From Candidatus Nitrohelix vancouverensis (GTDB lineage Bacteria > Nitrospinota > Nitrospinia > Nitrospinales > VA-1), in assembly GCA_015698305.1 (NCBI GenBank), contig CP048620.1, positions 1,080,557 through 1,144,556 of the forward strand: a stretch of DNA of 64,000 nt. The letters are read 5' to 3'. A program made the position numbers and the translations under genes. Position 1 is the stretch's first letter. Each line of letters opens with the position of its first letter. Of this stretch, positions 18,357-28,403 are shown piece by piece. Under the pieces are notes generated by a model, which saw only the letters and a list, made by a program, of their open reading frames with translations, was not told where the DNA came from and searched no databases.

Positions 18357-19970
18357 TCAGGCGACGGCTTGTTCGACGAGGGCGTCTGCCAATTGACTTT
18401 GAATGGTTTGAGCTTCGCTGAGGCGGCTTTTTAGCTGCTCGCAAAGCGCCATGAGCTCATCGACCTTGGCGACAATTGTTCTTTGCGTATCATAATTAGG
18501 TAACCAAACTTCAATGTTTTCTACGACCTTTTTTGTTATTTTAGGCATGGATTCTGATGTTCCTGTCATTTGCTGCCACATCTTTTCCCTGCTTGAGGGT
18601 GATGCCAAAACTAATGATAAGTATTCTGGCATTACATATTCTTTTGCACGTATTTTCATCATAAGATCCGGGTAAATAAAAGACACAAAGTTATCTTTGA
18701 TTAACAAGTTACATCCGACATAATCTGAAGAATTGCCTCTTTGAATTAAAATATCCCATTCCCTAAGTCTCAGGTGTGATTCTGGGGCAATTTCTTTGTC
18801 AATATATTTTGACTCTGTGAGATCTAAATATCCTTTTGATGTGGCTCCTAATTTTAATACTTTCATGTTTGTTTTGTAGTTCACTACTTTTGGGGACATT
18901 CCATTTCGTGGCCCGAATGAAATTAAATTTAAGACCAGTTCTTTTTTTGCGGATACGTCAAAATTTACTAATTTACCTGAAGCAGCTAGTTCTAAAATGA
19001 TCTTCCTGAAAATAATAATACTGTCTTCGGTGGTGAACAGGGTGTCGAAATGTTCTGCGATTCTGGCCCAGTTCCGGGCGAAGTCTTCGGCGTTCTGACT
19101 ATCCGTTAAAGTCGCCAGCAGGGTGTTCACTAAAGTCTGGTGCGCGGTGATGTTGTTTTCGGTTTCCTCCTCCAGCTGATCGCAAAGAGCCATGAGCTCT
19201 TCCACTTTGGCAACAATGCGATGTTGTTCGGCAAAAGGGGGGAGACCAATAACATAGCCTAGTAATTGCTCTTGTTTAATACCAGCAACAGTTGTGCCGG
19301 TTCCTTTTATCTTTAGCGTAGAATATGTATTTAAAAAGAAATCGATATTTATGCAGGATGTCAGTTTGACGGCCTTTAAATCTTGATTGTACGCAATTGG
19401 AGTTGCCGCAATTGCAATTTTCCCTAACCCCATTCGAGTGCATATTAGAAGATCGTCTTTATCAGCAAGCCTACTCCCATTTTTCAAACCGGTCTCTGTA
19501 ATTTTATCCTGAGTACTAGAAATATATCTTTCCTTACCCAAATCCTTCACACTTGCCCAAGAGATATTGCCATCCCAATAAGTGGTGTTACTTTTACTCG
19601 GTGTCCCTCCACTGAATATTGAATTAAATAAATCATTAAATCGCACCCACTCCCAACCTTTCGGAAGTTCAAAGGGTTTTTCTTTATCACTAATTGGTGG
19701 CAGTTGTTTTTGTTTTTTGATTTTTCCTTCTTTAATGAGGCGCGCTTTTTCGGCGGCGATTTTTTTCAGCAAGACGGAGGCGGGTTCGTCCTTGGGGTCT
19801 TGCGGGACGAGTTTGCCGCGCACGGCGAGTTCAAGAATCAATTCGCGGAGTTTTTTAATGCCGTACAGGTTGATCTTTTTGCTGGAGCCTCGACCGGCGG
19901 ATGATTTTTTTTCGATCGACGCGGTCCAGATATCCAGATGATTTGTGATCAGCTTTTGAATTCCGGGCAT
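18357..19970 (-). CDS. hsdS: Type I restriction-modification specificity subunit
   Basis: This 537-residue subunit sets the DNA target of the type I system. It has two target-recognition regions separated by conserved helices: LRELILELAVRGKLVPQ plus EQHRIVAKVEELMALCDQLE around the first, and IILELAASGKLV plus RTIVAKVDELMALCEQLK around the second. Each recognition region is followed by one of the two near-identical helices. The start is the ATG at 19970, which shares its A with the hsdM stop (TGATG) and has AGGA upstream. An open frame continues further upstream inside hsdM, but that part is only a shadow. The two variable regions (about 18430-19000 and 19250-19680) are clearly more AT-rich than the conserved parts. 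Confidence 0.93.
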   Translation of the reverse strand: MPGIQKLITNHLDIWTASIEKKSSAGRGSSKKINLYGIKKLRELILELAVRGKLVPQDPKDEPASVLLKKIAAEKARLIKEGKIKKQKQLPPISDKEKPFELPKGWEWVRFNDLFNSIFSGGTPSKSNTTYWDGNISWASVKDLGKERYISSTQDKITETGLKNGSRLADKDDLLICTRMGLGKIAIAATPIAYNQDLKAVKLTSCINIDFFLNTYSTLKIKGTGTTVAGIKQEQLLGYVIGLPPFAEQHRIVAKVEELMALCDQLEEETENNITAHQTLVNTLLATLTDSQNAEDFARNWARIAEHFDTLFTTEDSIIIFRKIILELAASGKLVNFDVSAKKELVLNLISFGPRNGMSPKVVNYKTNMKVLKLGATSKGYLDLTESKYIDKEIAPESHLRLREWDILIQRGNSSDYVGCNLLIKDNFVSFIYPDLMMKIRAKEYVMPEYLSLVLASPSSREKMWQQMTGTSESMPKITKKVVENIEVWLPNYDTQRTIVAKVDELMALCEQLKSRLSEAQTIQSQLADALVEQAVA

Positions 19971-21445
19971 CAGTTTTTCCTGTTCAAGGCTTCGGACAAG
20001 ATGTCTTTCAATTGATCGCGCAGGTTCTGGATTGTTTTTTGCTGGCTTTGGTAGGCGGTCAGTAGTTTTTCCGGATTGTGTTGGACTTGCTCGCCGATAT
20101 GCGGGTTTTTGATGTCGAGGTTGTAATTGCGCTCGATGATTTCTTCCAAGCTGACTTTCCAGGCTTGTTCGTTTTCCACCCTTGCTGAAAAGCCGTCTTC
20201 CTCTTTGCCCCACCAGTCGATCTCGGTTTGAAATTCTTCGAAGCGCATGGGTCTGGTTTTGTTGTAGCTGGTCACGCCTTCGGGGTAGGGGTGTTCGTAA
20301 AACCAGACCTGTTCCGTCGGTTGCCCTTTGGTGAAAAACAGAATATTTGTTTTGATTCCAGTGTAGGGATTGAAGACGCCATTGGGCAGGCGCACGAGGG
20401 TGTGCAGGTTGCATTCTTTGAGTAATGCCTCTTTCAGGCGCGTCTTCATGCCTTCGCCAAACAGAAAGCCGTCTGGCAGTACGATGGCGGCCCGGCCTTC
20501 TTTTTTGAGTAATTTGACGACCAGCGCCATGAACAGGTCGGCGGTTTCCCGGGTGCGCAGGTTGGCGGGAAAGTTGTTTTCGATGCCGTCTTCTTCCATA
20601 CCGCCAAAGGGCGGGTTGGTGACGATGACGTCGACGCGGTCTTTCTCGCCGTAGTCTTTGTAGGGGCGGCTCAGTGTGTTGTCGTGCTGGATATTGCTTG
20701 GCGTGTCGATGCCGTGCAAAATCATATTGGTGACGCACAGCATATGCGGCAGGGATTTCTTTTCGACGCCGCGTATGGATTTTTGCAGGGTTTCGGCGTC
20801 GCTTGCGGAGTGAACGTATTTTTCGCGTTTATGGTCTATCGTGCAGGTGAGAAAACCGCCGGTGCCGCAGGCCGGGTCGAGCACGGTTTCGTTTAATTTG
20901 GGGTCAACGCGATTGACGATGAACTGGGTGATGGCGCGGGGCGTGTAGAATTCGCCTGCGTTGCCTGCGCTTTGCAGGTCTTTGAGGATTTGCTCGTAGA
21001 TGCTTCCGAAGGTGTGGCGGTCTGTCGTGTTGTTGAAATTGATCTGGCAGATTTTGTTGATGACCTGACGCATCAATGTGCCGGACTTCATGTAGTTGTA
21101 GGTGTCTTCAAAAACGCCGCGTATGACCTGGGCGCGTTTGCCTGCAGGCCCCTGAATGGGTAGTTTTTCTTTCAGGGCCGGGAATAATTGCAGGTTCACA
21201 AAATCTGACAACTCTTCGCCGGTCATGCCTTCGGGGTCTGCCGCCCAGGACCGCCAGCGCAGATGATTGGGAAGCGGGGACTTGAAATCATCCTCGGTGA
21301 GTTCCAGTTCTGTTTCCCTATCGTCTAGAATTTTAAGAAAGAACATCCAGACCAGTTGGCTGATGCGCTGGGCGTCGCCATCGACGCCGACGTCTTTGCG
21401 CATGATGTCCTGAATGGATTTGATGACTCCTGAAACATTACTCAT
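19970..21445 (-). CDS. hsdM: Type I restriction-modification DNA methyltransferase subunit
   Basis: This 491-residue N6-adenine methyltransferase works as HsdM2S for modification and joins HsdR for restriction. The N-terminal helical HsdM domain (about 8-140) is followed by the SAM-binding motif DPACGTGGFL near 188 and the catalytic NPPF motif (VTNPPFGGMEEDG) near 280. FYTPRAITQFIV and LPDGFLFGEG are further family marks. Its start overlaps the hsdR stop by four bases (ATGA) and its stop overlaps the hsdS start by one base, so the three subunits are co-translated in the order R-M-S. Confidence 0.96.
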   Translation of the reverse strand: MSNVSGVIKSIQDIMRKDVGVDGDAQRISQLVWMFFLKILDDRETELELTEDDFKSPLPNHLRWRSWAADPEGMTGEELSDFVNLQLFPALKEKLPIQGPAGKRAQVIRGVFEDTYNYMKSGTLMRQVINKICQINFNNTTDRHTFGSIYEQILKDLQSAGNAGEFYTPRAITQFIVNRVDPKLNETVLDPACGTGGFLTCTIDHKREKYVHSASDAETLQKSIRGVEKKSLPHMLCVTNMILHGIDTPSNIQHDNTLSRPYKDYGEKDRVDVIVTNPPFGGMEEDGIENNFPANLRTRETADLFMALVVKLLKKEGRAAIVLPDGFLFGEGMKTRLKEALLKECNLHTLVRLPNGVFNPYTGIKTNILFFTKGQPTEQVWFYEHPYPEGVTSYNKTRPMRFEEFQTEIDWWGKEEDGFSARVENEQAWKVSLEEIIERNYNLDIKNPHIGEQVQHNPEKLLTAYQSQQKTIQNLRDQLKDILSEALNRKN

Positions 21446-23793
21446 TGCGTGTTGCCTTGGTTGTACAGTTGGCGTTCTAGCTCTTCGATAGCGGCTTCGT
21501 AGTTTTCTTTGCCGCCAAAAATATTGTTTATGATTTCAACAGTAGTTCCGAAACTGGTGAAGGGTTTCAACTGAAGAACCTTTGCGTTTTCTATCGTTCC
21601 GATGCCTTCATCGGCATATTTGTCCAATAGCGCGTTCAGGACAGACCTTGCCTGCTCGCCATATTGCGTGAAGTAATTGCGTTTTTTTACGTTCTCCGCG
21701 CGCTCTCTTCGGGTGAGCGGGGGTTGATCATAGGCGATATGGCAGATGAGGTCAAAGTCTCCATAATCTTTGCCGACATCTGCGGCGAGATTATCCAGAA
21801 CAATTCCGTATTCTTCCAACTCATCAATAATCGCTTGTTTTTTTTTCGCGCTGTTCCAACGCTGAATGAAATCATCCAGAGATTCGAACTCCGATTGAAT
21901 TTGCTTGCGACTGAAATCCTTGTAGGATTCCGTAATCAATTTTCCGTCGGGCCCGATGTATTCGACGCGTTCAGCGATGATTTTTGCCGGAACGCCGCTC
22001 ACGTGAATCTTCTTTACGCCTTCTTCGCCGTCGTCATCGTCGCCATCATCCTCTTCATCTGGAGAGGGGTCCGGCGGGACGGGATCATCGTCTTCCCCTT
22101 CCGGTGTGTAAATGACGACGGGGTCGCCGTCGAAATCGGGGTCGCGAAATAGTTCCGTCGCCCTTTTAAAATCCATGATCGTGAAAAAGTATTTATTGTT
22201 CTCTTCGTCCACTCGGGTTCCGCGTCCGATGATCTGCTTGAAGATGGCCATGGACGAGATGGTTTTGTCCAACACGATGAGCTTGCAGGTTTTTGCATCG
22301 ACGCCGGTCGTTAACAGTTCGGAGGTGGTGGCGATAACGGGGAATCTGCTTTCCGGGTCTATAAAGTTATCAAGCTGGGCTTTGCCTTCTGCGCTGTCGC
22401 CGGTGATACGCATAACATATGTGGGATTGTCTATGGCTATTTGTCCCGCCGCATTGACAATGGCCTGACGCATGCGCTCTGCGTGATCGATGTCTTCACA
22501 AAAAATGATCGTTTTGGCAAAGGGGTCCGTAGCGTTCAATAGTTGCATGACGCGTTTCGCGACCAGCTTGGTGCGCTGATTGAGCACGAGGATACGATCC
22601 ATATCCGCCTGATTGAATGTGCGCCACTCAATTTCATTCCCCAGATCGTCGACCATGCCTTCGGGAGGGGTCCAGCCGTGAATGTCCTTGTCTATATTGA
22701 TGCGGACGACTTTATAGGGGGCGAGAAAGCCGTCTTCGATGCCCTGCTTGAGGCTGTAAGTATAGACCGCTTCGCCAAAATAACTGGTGCTGGAAACGTA
22801 TTTTGTTTCTTTGGGAGTGGCGGTCAGTCCCACATGCACCGCGCCTGAAAAATAATCCAGAATTTCGCGCCACGCGGAATCATCTGCGGCGCTTCCACGA
22901 TGACATTCGTCGATGACGATAAGGTCAAAAAAATCGGGCGAGACATTTTTGAATATTTTATCCGCCTCATCCGGGCCGGTGAGGGCTTGGTAGAGACCCA
23001 GTTGGATTTCATAGGCCGGGTCGATTTTTCTATTTTTAATTTTTGCCATCACCGAGCCAAAGGGTTTGAAGTCGTTCACTAGAGTCTGGTCCGCGAGGAT
23101 GTTGCGATCGACCAGAAACAAGATGCGTTTGACCGCTTTAGCTTTCCATAGTCGCCAGATAATTTGAAAGGTTGTGTAGGTTTTTCCAGTGCCAGTCGCC
23201 ATGACCAGTAAGACGCGCTTATGACCTTTTGCAACCGCTTCGATGGTGCGGTTGATCGCTTCGACTTGATAATAGCGGGCTTCCTTGCCCGAAACGTCTA
23301 CATAATAGGGTTGGACAACAAGCGCTTCTTCACTTTCAGTGATGTTGCGGAATGATTTGTAGCGTTTCCACAAGATTTCCGGGCTTGGGAAAGCGTCAAG
23401 GGGGAACTGCGTTTCAATGTCTTCTCCAGCCTCGGGTTTTTTATTGTGCGAAGCGAAAGCATCTCCATTGGAACTGAAAGCGCTGGGAACCTTCAGGATA
23501 TCCGCGTATCCAAGAGCCTGTTGCATGCCATGGCTCACCGTGTGATTGTTGTCTTTTGCTTCGACAACCGCTATGGGGACATTGGGTTCCCACGAAAGCA
23601 CGTAATCGGCAAATTTCTTCTTTTTCTTATTGCGGGACGACATATTGCCCCGAACTACAATGGGTCCTGGAGTTAAAGTCACTTCGCGCCTGATCTGCTT
23701 CATTTGGTCCCAGCCCGCATTTTTGATTGCCGGAGTGATGAAAAGATCGCAAATATCACTTTCGCTAAGTTTTTTTTTGTCTTTGCTTTCCAT
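21442..23793 (-). CDS. hsdR: Type I restriction endonuclease subunit R
   Basis: This 783-residue ATP-dependent translocase/nuclease belongs to the EcoEI-like branch. The N-terminal nuclease domain has the Asp and Glu-x-Lys pattern in DYVLSWEPNVPIAVVEAKD. A superfamily 2 helicase core follows: Walker A ATGTGKT near 199, DECH box near 292, LTATP, and motif VI within QIIGRGTRVDE. A very acidic linker near 600 (EEDDGDDDDGEEG) precedes the C-terminal EcoEI-type domain that contacts the methyltransferase. The ATG at 23793 is preferred; an in-frame TTG at 23814 is possible but has no better ribosome binding site. Its presence with intact hsdM and hsdS suggests an active system. Confidence 0.94.
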   Translation of the reverse strand: MESKDKKKLSESDICDLFITPAIKNAGWDQMKQIRREVTLTPGPIVVRGNMSSRNKKKKKFADYVLSWEPNVPIAVVEAKDNNHTVSHGMQQALGYADILKVPSAFSSNGDAFASHNKKPEAGEDIETQFPLDAFPSPEILWKRYKSFRNITESEEALVVQPYYVDVSGKEARYYQVEAINRTIEAVAKGHKRVLLVMATGTGKTYTTFQIIWRLWKAKAVKRILFLVDRNILADQTLVNDFKPFGSVMAKIKNRKIDPAYEIQLGLYQALTGPDEADKIFKNVSPDFFDLIVIDECHRGSAADDSAWREILDYFSGAVHVGLTATPKETKYVSSTSYFGEAVYTYSLKQGIEDGFLAPYKVVRINIDKDIHGWTPPEGMVDDLGNEIEWRTFNQADMDRILVLNQRTKLVAKRVMQLLNATDPFAKTIIFCEDIDHAERMRQAIVNAAGQIAIDNPTYVMRITGDSAEGKAQLDNFIDPESRFPVIATTSELLTTGVDAKTCKLIVLDKTISSMAIFKQIIGRGTRVDEENNKYFFTIMDFKRATELFRDPDFDGDPVVIYTPEGEDDDPVPPDPSPDEEDDGDDDDGEEGVKKIHVSGVPAKIIAERVEYIGPDGKLITESYKDFSRKQIQSEFESLDDFIQRWNSAKKKQAIIDELEEYGIVLDNLAADVGKDYGDFDLICHIAYDQPPLTRRERAENVKKRNYFTQYGEQARSVLNALLDKYADEGIGTIENAKVLQLKPFTSFGTTVEIINNIFGGKENYEAAIEELERQLYNQGNTQ

Positions 23794-24196
23794 TTCCAAC
23801 CCGATGTAGATCAACCGCTTTGCAGTTTATACTCTTAGATAATCCGCGACTATAATACAGGAAAATATCCAAATAAGGAATTTCCCGGCGCTCGGTCTGC
23901 ATTCGGCGCGTTGTTCATTTATTTGCGGGGGTGGAATTATTAATTAGGCGCGGGTGGGGTTTTGTGTTATATTATATTTTCTTATGACAGGTTGTTCAGT
24001 TGAAGCATAATTCTTTCTAGTATCTCGCCTTGAGTAGATCTATTTAAACGCTCGGGCCCATCCGGCCCAGAATCGTTTTGTTCTTCCTCCAAGTGGTACA
24101 CTAAAAGTTCTAGCATCCACCCAACCAATTAAAATCAGGGAAAACTGTGCCAGATTGGCTGGCGGGTGTTCCCATATATTTGCAGGAGTATTTATT
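23794..24196. other. Divergent regulatory interval between hsdR and the cold-shock gene
   Basis: About 400 bases hold no gene. They should contain the hsd promoter on the minus strand and the cold-shock gene promoter on the plus strand. An AT-rich stretch TTATATTATATTTTC near 23970 may hold a -10, but no convincing -35 was found. The last 100 bases before the cold-shock gene contain GCCAGATTGGCTGGC, a short hairpin that would lie in its 5' untranslated region; long structured leaders are usual for cold-shock genes (inference). Confidence 0.35.
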
Positions 24197-24397
24197 ATGT
24201 CTAATGGAACAGTAAAATGGTTTAACGAGAGTAAAGGTTATGGCTTCATCGAATCTGAAAATGGCACGGACCTCTTTGTGCATTTTTCCGAAATTCAAAG
24301 CGACGGCTTCAAGACCCTCATCGAAGGTCAAGCGGTCGAGTTCGAAGAGGGTATGGGCCAGAAAGGTCCTCAAGCCACTCGAGTATCAGCCAAATAA
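24197..24397 (+). CDS. Cold-shock domain protein (CspA family)
   Basis: This is a 66-residue single cold-shock domain, the usual size. The RNA-binding motifs RNP1 (KGYGFI) and RNP2 (LFVHF) are both present after the standard opening [11 protein letters not shown]. Such proteins bind single-stranded RNA or DNA and melt RNA structure. The ATG at 24197 has AGGAG eight bases upstream. It is a single-gene unit, followed by a strong terminator. Expression may or may not be cold-induced. Confidence 0.95.
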   Translation: MSNGTVKWFNESKGYGFIESENGTDLFVHFSEIQSDGFKTLIEGQAVEFEEGMGQKGPQATRVSAK

Positions 24398-24456
24398 GGA
24401 CGGCATCATCAGGAAGAGTTTCTATCCTGGTCCATTCGTTTTAATTTGATGCGCAA

Positions 24457-24489
24457 GGGCTCGGCCATCTGGACGAGCCCTTTTCTTTT
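24457..24489 (+). terminator. Rho-independent terminator of the cold-shock gene
   Basis: GGGCTCG (24457-24463) pairs with CGAGCCC (24474-24480) across a 10-base loop and is followed by TTTTCTTTT. It lies 60 bases downstream of the cold-shock stop codon. Confidence 0.85.
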
Positions 24490-24613
24490 GCCCTGCAAAA
24501 TCCGCTCTCATCTCATTCAATAACAAGGCCTCGGTTAACGTTTCTCAAGCCAGGGCGGGGGAATCCTTCGCTCGTTTGAGGCGCCCTGTCAGGCCGTATT
24601 CAAATATATATTC

Positions 24614-26104
24614 ATGCTTTCTTCGTCGCTCTCTCATATCAAACTCAACTGGCTTGGCAATATCCGTAGCGACTTGCTCGCGGGCATGGTGGTCGCGCTG
24701 GCCCTCATCCCTGAAGCGATTGCTTTCTCCATCATCGCGGGCGTGGACCCGAAGGTGGGCTTGTACGCTTCTTTTTGTATTGCGATCGTCATCTCTTTTA
24801 TCGGCGCGCGGTCTGGCATGATCTCTGCCGCAACGGGGGCCATGGCGCTTGTCATGGTTCTGCTGGTGAAGGCGCATGGCCTGGAATATCTGCTGGCCGC
24901 TACGATTCTGACGGGGATTTTGCAAATCGTCGCCGGGTTTTTCCAGTTGGGAACTCTCATTCGTTTTGTGTCGCGTTCGGTCGTGACGGGCTTTGTGAAC
25001 GCTCTGGCGATTCTGATCTTCATGGCGCAACTTCCCGAGTTCAAAGGCGCGGGCATTCAAATGTATGGCATGGTCGGGCTGGGTCTGGCGATCATCTACA
25101 TTCTGCCGCGATTTACCCGGGCGGTACCTTCGGCCTTGGTCAGCATCATCGCGGTGACGCTGATCAGTATTTATTTCGGGATGGATCTAAGAACGGTCGG
25201 GGATATGGGTGAACTTCCATCGACCTTGCCGATTTTTCTCTTGCCCGACATTCCGCTCAATCTGGAAACTTTGAAAATTATTTTTCCCTATTCGCTGACG
25301 CTCATGGCGGTCGGCCTGCTGGAATCCCTGATGACGGCGACGATTGTCGATGACATGACCGATTCTTCGAGCAACAAGAACCGCGAATGCATGGGGCAGG
25401 GCGTCGCGAATATCGTGTCGGGATTTTTTGGCGGCATGGCGGGTTGCGCGATGATCGGGCAATCGGTCATCAATATCAAGTCCGGCGGACGCGGTCGTTT
25501 GTCGACTCTTTTTGCGGGGCTGTTCCTCTTGTTCCTGCTTCTGGCGGTTGGGGACTGGGTGCGCCAGATTCCCATGGCCGCGCTGGTCGCCGTCATGATC
25601 ATGGTTTCGATCGGCACCTTCAACTGGGCGTCTTTCAGGAACCTGAGAACCCATCCCAAAACATCCAGTCTGGTCATGCTGACCACGGTCGCCGTGGTCG
25701 TCACCACGCACGATCTGGCGATGGGCGTATTCGTCGGCGTATTGACCAGCGCGCTGTTCTTCGCCCGCAGAGTATCGCTTCTGTTGAAGATCGACTCTGA
25801 GCTGTCCGAGGATGCGCAAGAACGTTGCTACAAGGTTTACGGTCAGGTCTTTTTTGCTTCAGCCGGAATGTTTGCGGAATCTTTCGATTTCAAAGACGCC
25901 GCTCCGCAAGTCATCATTGATGTCAGCGCGGCGCATTTCTGGGACCTCTCCGCCGTCGGCGCTTTGGACAATGTTGTCCTGAAGTTCCGACGCAATGGAA
26001 CAGACGTTCGACTGCTGGGCTTGAACCAGGCCAGCGCGACGATTGTGGATCGGCTGGGCGTGTACGACAAACCCAACGCGCTGGAGTTGTTGCCAAAACA
26101 TTAA
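24614..26104 (+). CDS. SulP family anion permease with STAS domain
   Basis: This is a 496-residue membrane transporter. The N-terminal two thirds has 10-14 hydrophobic helices, with SulP marks [20 protein letters not shown] near the start and VNIVSG-like [20 protein letters not shown] near 265. The C-terminal STAS domain (about 400-490) contains [18 protein letters not shown]. SulP proteins move sulfate, bicarbonate, molybdate or dicarboxylates, and the substrate cannot be fixed here; no sulfate- or carbon-related genes adjoin it. The ATG at 24614 has no strong ribosome binding site. It is a single-gene unit with its own terminator. Confidence 0.92.
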   Translation: MLSSSLSHIKLNWLGNIRSDLLAGMVVALALIPEAIAFSIIAGVDPKVGLYASFCIAIVISFIGARSGMISAATGAMALVMVLLVKAHGLEYLLAATILTGILQIVAGFFQLGTLIRFVSRSVVTGFVNALAILIFMAQLPEFKGAGIQMYGMVGLGLAIIYILPRFTRAVPSALVSIIAVTLISIYFGMDLRTVGDMGELPSTLPIFLLPDIPLNLETLKIIFPYSLTLMAVGLLESLMTATIVDDMTDSSSNKNRECMGQGVANIVSGFFGGMAGCAMIGQSVINIKSGGRGRLSTLFAGLFLLFLLLAVGDWVRQIPMAALVAVMIMVSIGTFNWASFRNLRTHPKTSSLVMLTTVAVVVTTHDLAMGVFVGVLTSALFFARRVSLLLKIDSELSEDAQERCYKVYGQVFFASAGMFAESFDFKDAAPQVIIDVSAAHFWDLSAVGALDNVVLKFRRNGTDVRLLGLNQASATIVDRLGVYDKPNALELLPKH

Positions 26105-26171
26105 GCGCGCCCGCCCGAGCGCCAATGGCGCCGATGATTTAAAAATTAGAAAAATTGTTCAGACGCGCATA

Positions 26172-26216
26172 GCCGCTGAACCCGGCGCTCCATCTCCGGG
26201 TTCGGCGGCTTTTTTT
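26172..26216 (+). terminator. Strong Rho-independent terminator of the SulP gene
   Basis: A 14-bp stem with one G-T mismatch (GCCGCTGAACCCGG, 26172-26185, with CCGGGTTCGGCGGC, 26196-26209) and a 10-base loop is followed by seven T. It lies about 70 bases after the SulP stop. Confidence 0.92.
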
Positions 26217-26294
26217 GTGGCGCCACACGCCCCGTCATCGCCAAGCGTCGTGCAAAAGCTCTAGATCTTTGATGCGATGGGTTCAACGTTCGTA

Positions 26295-27206
26295 TTAATT
26301 ATTCTCTTCTTTCATTAGTTCTTCAGCTTCCCAGTCCTTATAGCTCTTGTTTGTACCCTCAACTTTCCATTTAGAGGGTCCATTGGTATTCCTTCCGTTG
26401 ACAATCGCTGCCGCGGCGCTGGGACTGTTAAAAGCATAGCTTTGAGTAAAGACTCTGTTTTCACCATTAATCGCTAAAATTCCCCTCTTAATCAGTTCCT
26501 CATGCAGATTATGGTAACTAGAACCCTTGTTGTTCAAATTGCTCCATTCCATTTTTGCTTTTGAACCCTCTTCGACGATAAAGCGACTGTCTTGAATGGT
26601 TGCCCTTGCCGTCAATCCATGTTTTGGCGTACTCATTGTGAAAATAATAGGTTTATCACTGTTATTGGGCGCCTCTTCAAAGCGCTCGGTGGATTTGGTA
26701 TTTAGAATAAAAAAATCAAATTTTAATGCGGGAAGAACGAGAAAAATATTTTCTAAAAAATCTTTCATATGCGCTTCTGAGGATTCACTAAGTGGAGAAG
26801 TCGTGGGATTGGTGGAATTTTCCAGTGCAATTTTATTGGATAGTTTTGCTCTCTCTACAAGAAGACTTTCTAAATAGCGTATATGGGCTTTGTTTAATTG
26901 TTCGCCGCTAGAGGTAATCAGGATAGCCGTAGACCACCAGTCTTTTTTAGAATCATGAGTTTTGATGCGCTTGCCAATATCATCACTTTCACCAATGTAT
27001 AATAATGGCTCACCCTCCTGTTCGCCCAAAAGCAGATAAACGCCCGGCCTGCTAGCCTCTTTGCGCATGAGAGCGTCTTTTAGTTGTGTCCTGTTTGTTA
27101 CAAGAACATGACCCGTCCATTGAAAAGGGATCGTTGCGGTCAGCATTCCATTGGGATCTCCATCAACTAAAAACAGTTCAATCGAGCGTCCTTTCTGCTT
27201 GGCCAT
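26295..27206 (-). CDS. GIY-YIG nuclease-like protein with DUF4357 C-terminus
   Basis: This is a 303-residue soluble protein. A GIY-YIG fold spans about 50-140: GVYLLLG, then LLYIGESDDIGKRIKTH with the catalytic Arg, and a Glu in RYLESLLVERA. The C-terminal part, with the phrase AFNSPSAAAAIVNGRNTNG followed by a Trp-rich end, is the DUF4357 domain. Proteins with this pairing often lie beside restriction-modification or other defence genes, as here, 2.5 kb from hsdR. Nuclease activity is likely but unproven. The gene is AT-rich compared with its neighbours, which suggests transfer. GAGGA lies seven bases before the ATG. It is divergent from the HIRAN gene across 282 bases. Confidence 0.85.
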   Translation of the reverse strand: MAKQKGRSIELFLVDGDPNGMLTATIPFQWTGHVLVTNRTQLKDALMRKEASRPGVYLLLGEQEGEPLLYIGESDDIGKRIKTHDSKKDWWSTAILITSSGEQLNKAHIRYLESLLVERAKLSNKIALENSTNPTTSPLSESSEAHMKDFLENIFLVLPALKFDFFILNTKSTERFEEAPNNSDKPIIFTMSTPKHGLTARATIQDSRFIVEEGSKAKMEWSNLNNKGSSYHNLHEELIKRGILAINGENRVFTQSYAFNSPSAAAAIVNGRNTNGPSKWKVEGTNKSYKDWEAEELMKEENN

Positions 27207-27488
27207 ATTGATTTCCTCTATTTCATTTTATGATTAACTATTTAGCGTTGATTTGTTCTAAAAAACTATGGAGGTTTCTCCCTTCTTAGGCTGGCTCCCA
27301 TGACCTTTATTGCAAAAGGTGAAAATATTATAAAATATCCTTATAGGAAAAGCCGAATGAATTGCTTGTTTTAGCGAATGTGTCTCGATGATCCAGTTCA
27401 TTTTCTATCGTGATGGGGATATGGTATAAATAGGGTATATCATTAATACATTTCAAACGGATCGTAGGGGTTTTGCCAGGTGAGAGCT

Positions 27489-28274
27489 ATGGAAAATTCT
27501 TGCAGGTTGCTGGGGACGCTGGATTCAAAAATCGTCGGCGTGCGTTATTATCGCGGCGGGCTGGACGAGGGCGAGCGGGTTCAGTTCAAGCGCGATCCGC
27601 TGAACGTGCATGACGCGAACGCGATCGAGGTTCTGAATTTCTGCGATGAGATGGTCGGGCATGTTCCCAGGGAGCATGCGGCCTTTCTCGCGCCTTTGCT
27701 GGATCGGGTCCGCATCGTCTTGAGCGGTCTGGTGGAGGCGGCGGATTCGGACTGGTTCATTCCTCTGCAAATCACAGTGTCTTTGACGCACAAGGGCGAA
27801 GCGATTCTGCTTCCTCCTAATGCAAACGATTCGGCGTGCGCGGCGCATCGTCGCGCGCTGGAACTGTTTCGGGAATGGGGCGGCGTGAGCGAACGTCGTC
27901 GTTTTGAAATCCTTGCCGAGTGCGAGGCTTTGTCGGGCAAGGGGCCGGAGACGGATCTGCTGATTTGCCTGATGGGCGGCGAGCCGGGGAACGATGCGGC
28001 GGCGCTGTCTGAGGAGTTTGGCGAATTCAGCGGCGCGGACGCGGAGCTACTGGCGGAACTGACGCGGGCTGAGCCGGGGCCGGACGAGGAAACGCCGGAT
28101 GAACGCGAGGAACAGATCGGCGCCTTCGCCTTGAAGATCGACCGGGCGGAGCGGGAAGTGCGGCTGGCGGAGAAGCTGGAGTTCATCATGAAGTACGGCG
28201 ATTTCGAGCATCGCCTGATCTTGCGCGGCACCATCGACGAACTGGTCGATGAGATCCTCAGCAAAAATATCTGA
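27489..28274 (+). CDS. HIRAN-domain protein
   Basis: This is a 261-residue protein. The N-terminal 100 residues match a HIRAN domain: GTLDSKIVGVRYYRGGLDEG, then FKRDPLNVHDANAIEV and MVGHVPREHAAFLAPLL. HIRAN domains bind DNA ends or stalled forks, usually fused to helicases or nucleases. Here the domain stands without one; the remaining 160 residues are charged and helical with no recognised enzyme motif. The ATG at 27489 has AGGTG seven bases upstream; a GTG at 27480 is less likely because it overlaps that site. It is divergent from the GIY-YIG nuclease gene, so the pair may act together in DNA defence or repair (inference). Confidence 0.8.
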   Translation: MENSCRLLGTLDSKIVGVRYYRGGLDEGERVQFKRDPLNVHDANAIEVLNFCDEMVGHVPREHAAFLAPLLDRVRIVLSGLVEAADSDWFIPLQITVSLTHKGEAILLPPNANDSACAAHRRALELFREWGGVSERRRFEILAECEALSGKGPETDLLICLMGGEPGNDAAALSEEFGEFSGADAELLAELTRAEPGPDEETPDEREEQIGAFALKIDRAEREVRLAEKLEFIMKYGDFEHRLILRGTIDELVDEILSKNI

Positions 28275-28403
28275 GAGCGGCGGTTTTTTTACAACGTTCA
28301 TAAGTCCGGCGTTCCTCTTCATTTCGTGCTAACGTATCCATAGCTAATGGAGTCGCGTCGCGCGACTTTCCTCATATCCTTTCCGTTTTTCAAGGTCATT
28401 CAA

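Noticed and set aside
19971-20738. Long N-terminal extension of hsdS
   Set aside because: The frame runs inside hsdM, is rich in Arg/His/Gln with no family similarity, and a proper start with TGATG overlap exists at 19970.
25187-25819. Antisense 210-codon frame in the SulP gene
   Set aside because: Very charged, low-complexity product opposite a clear membrane transporter; a shadow.
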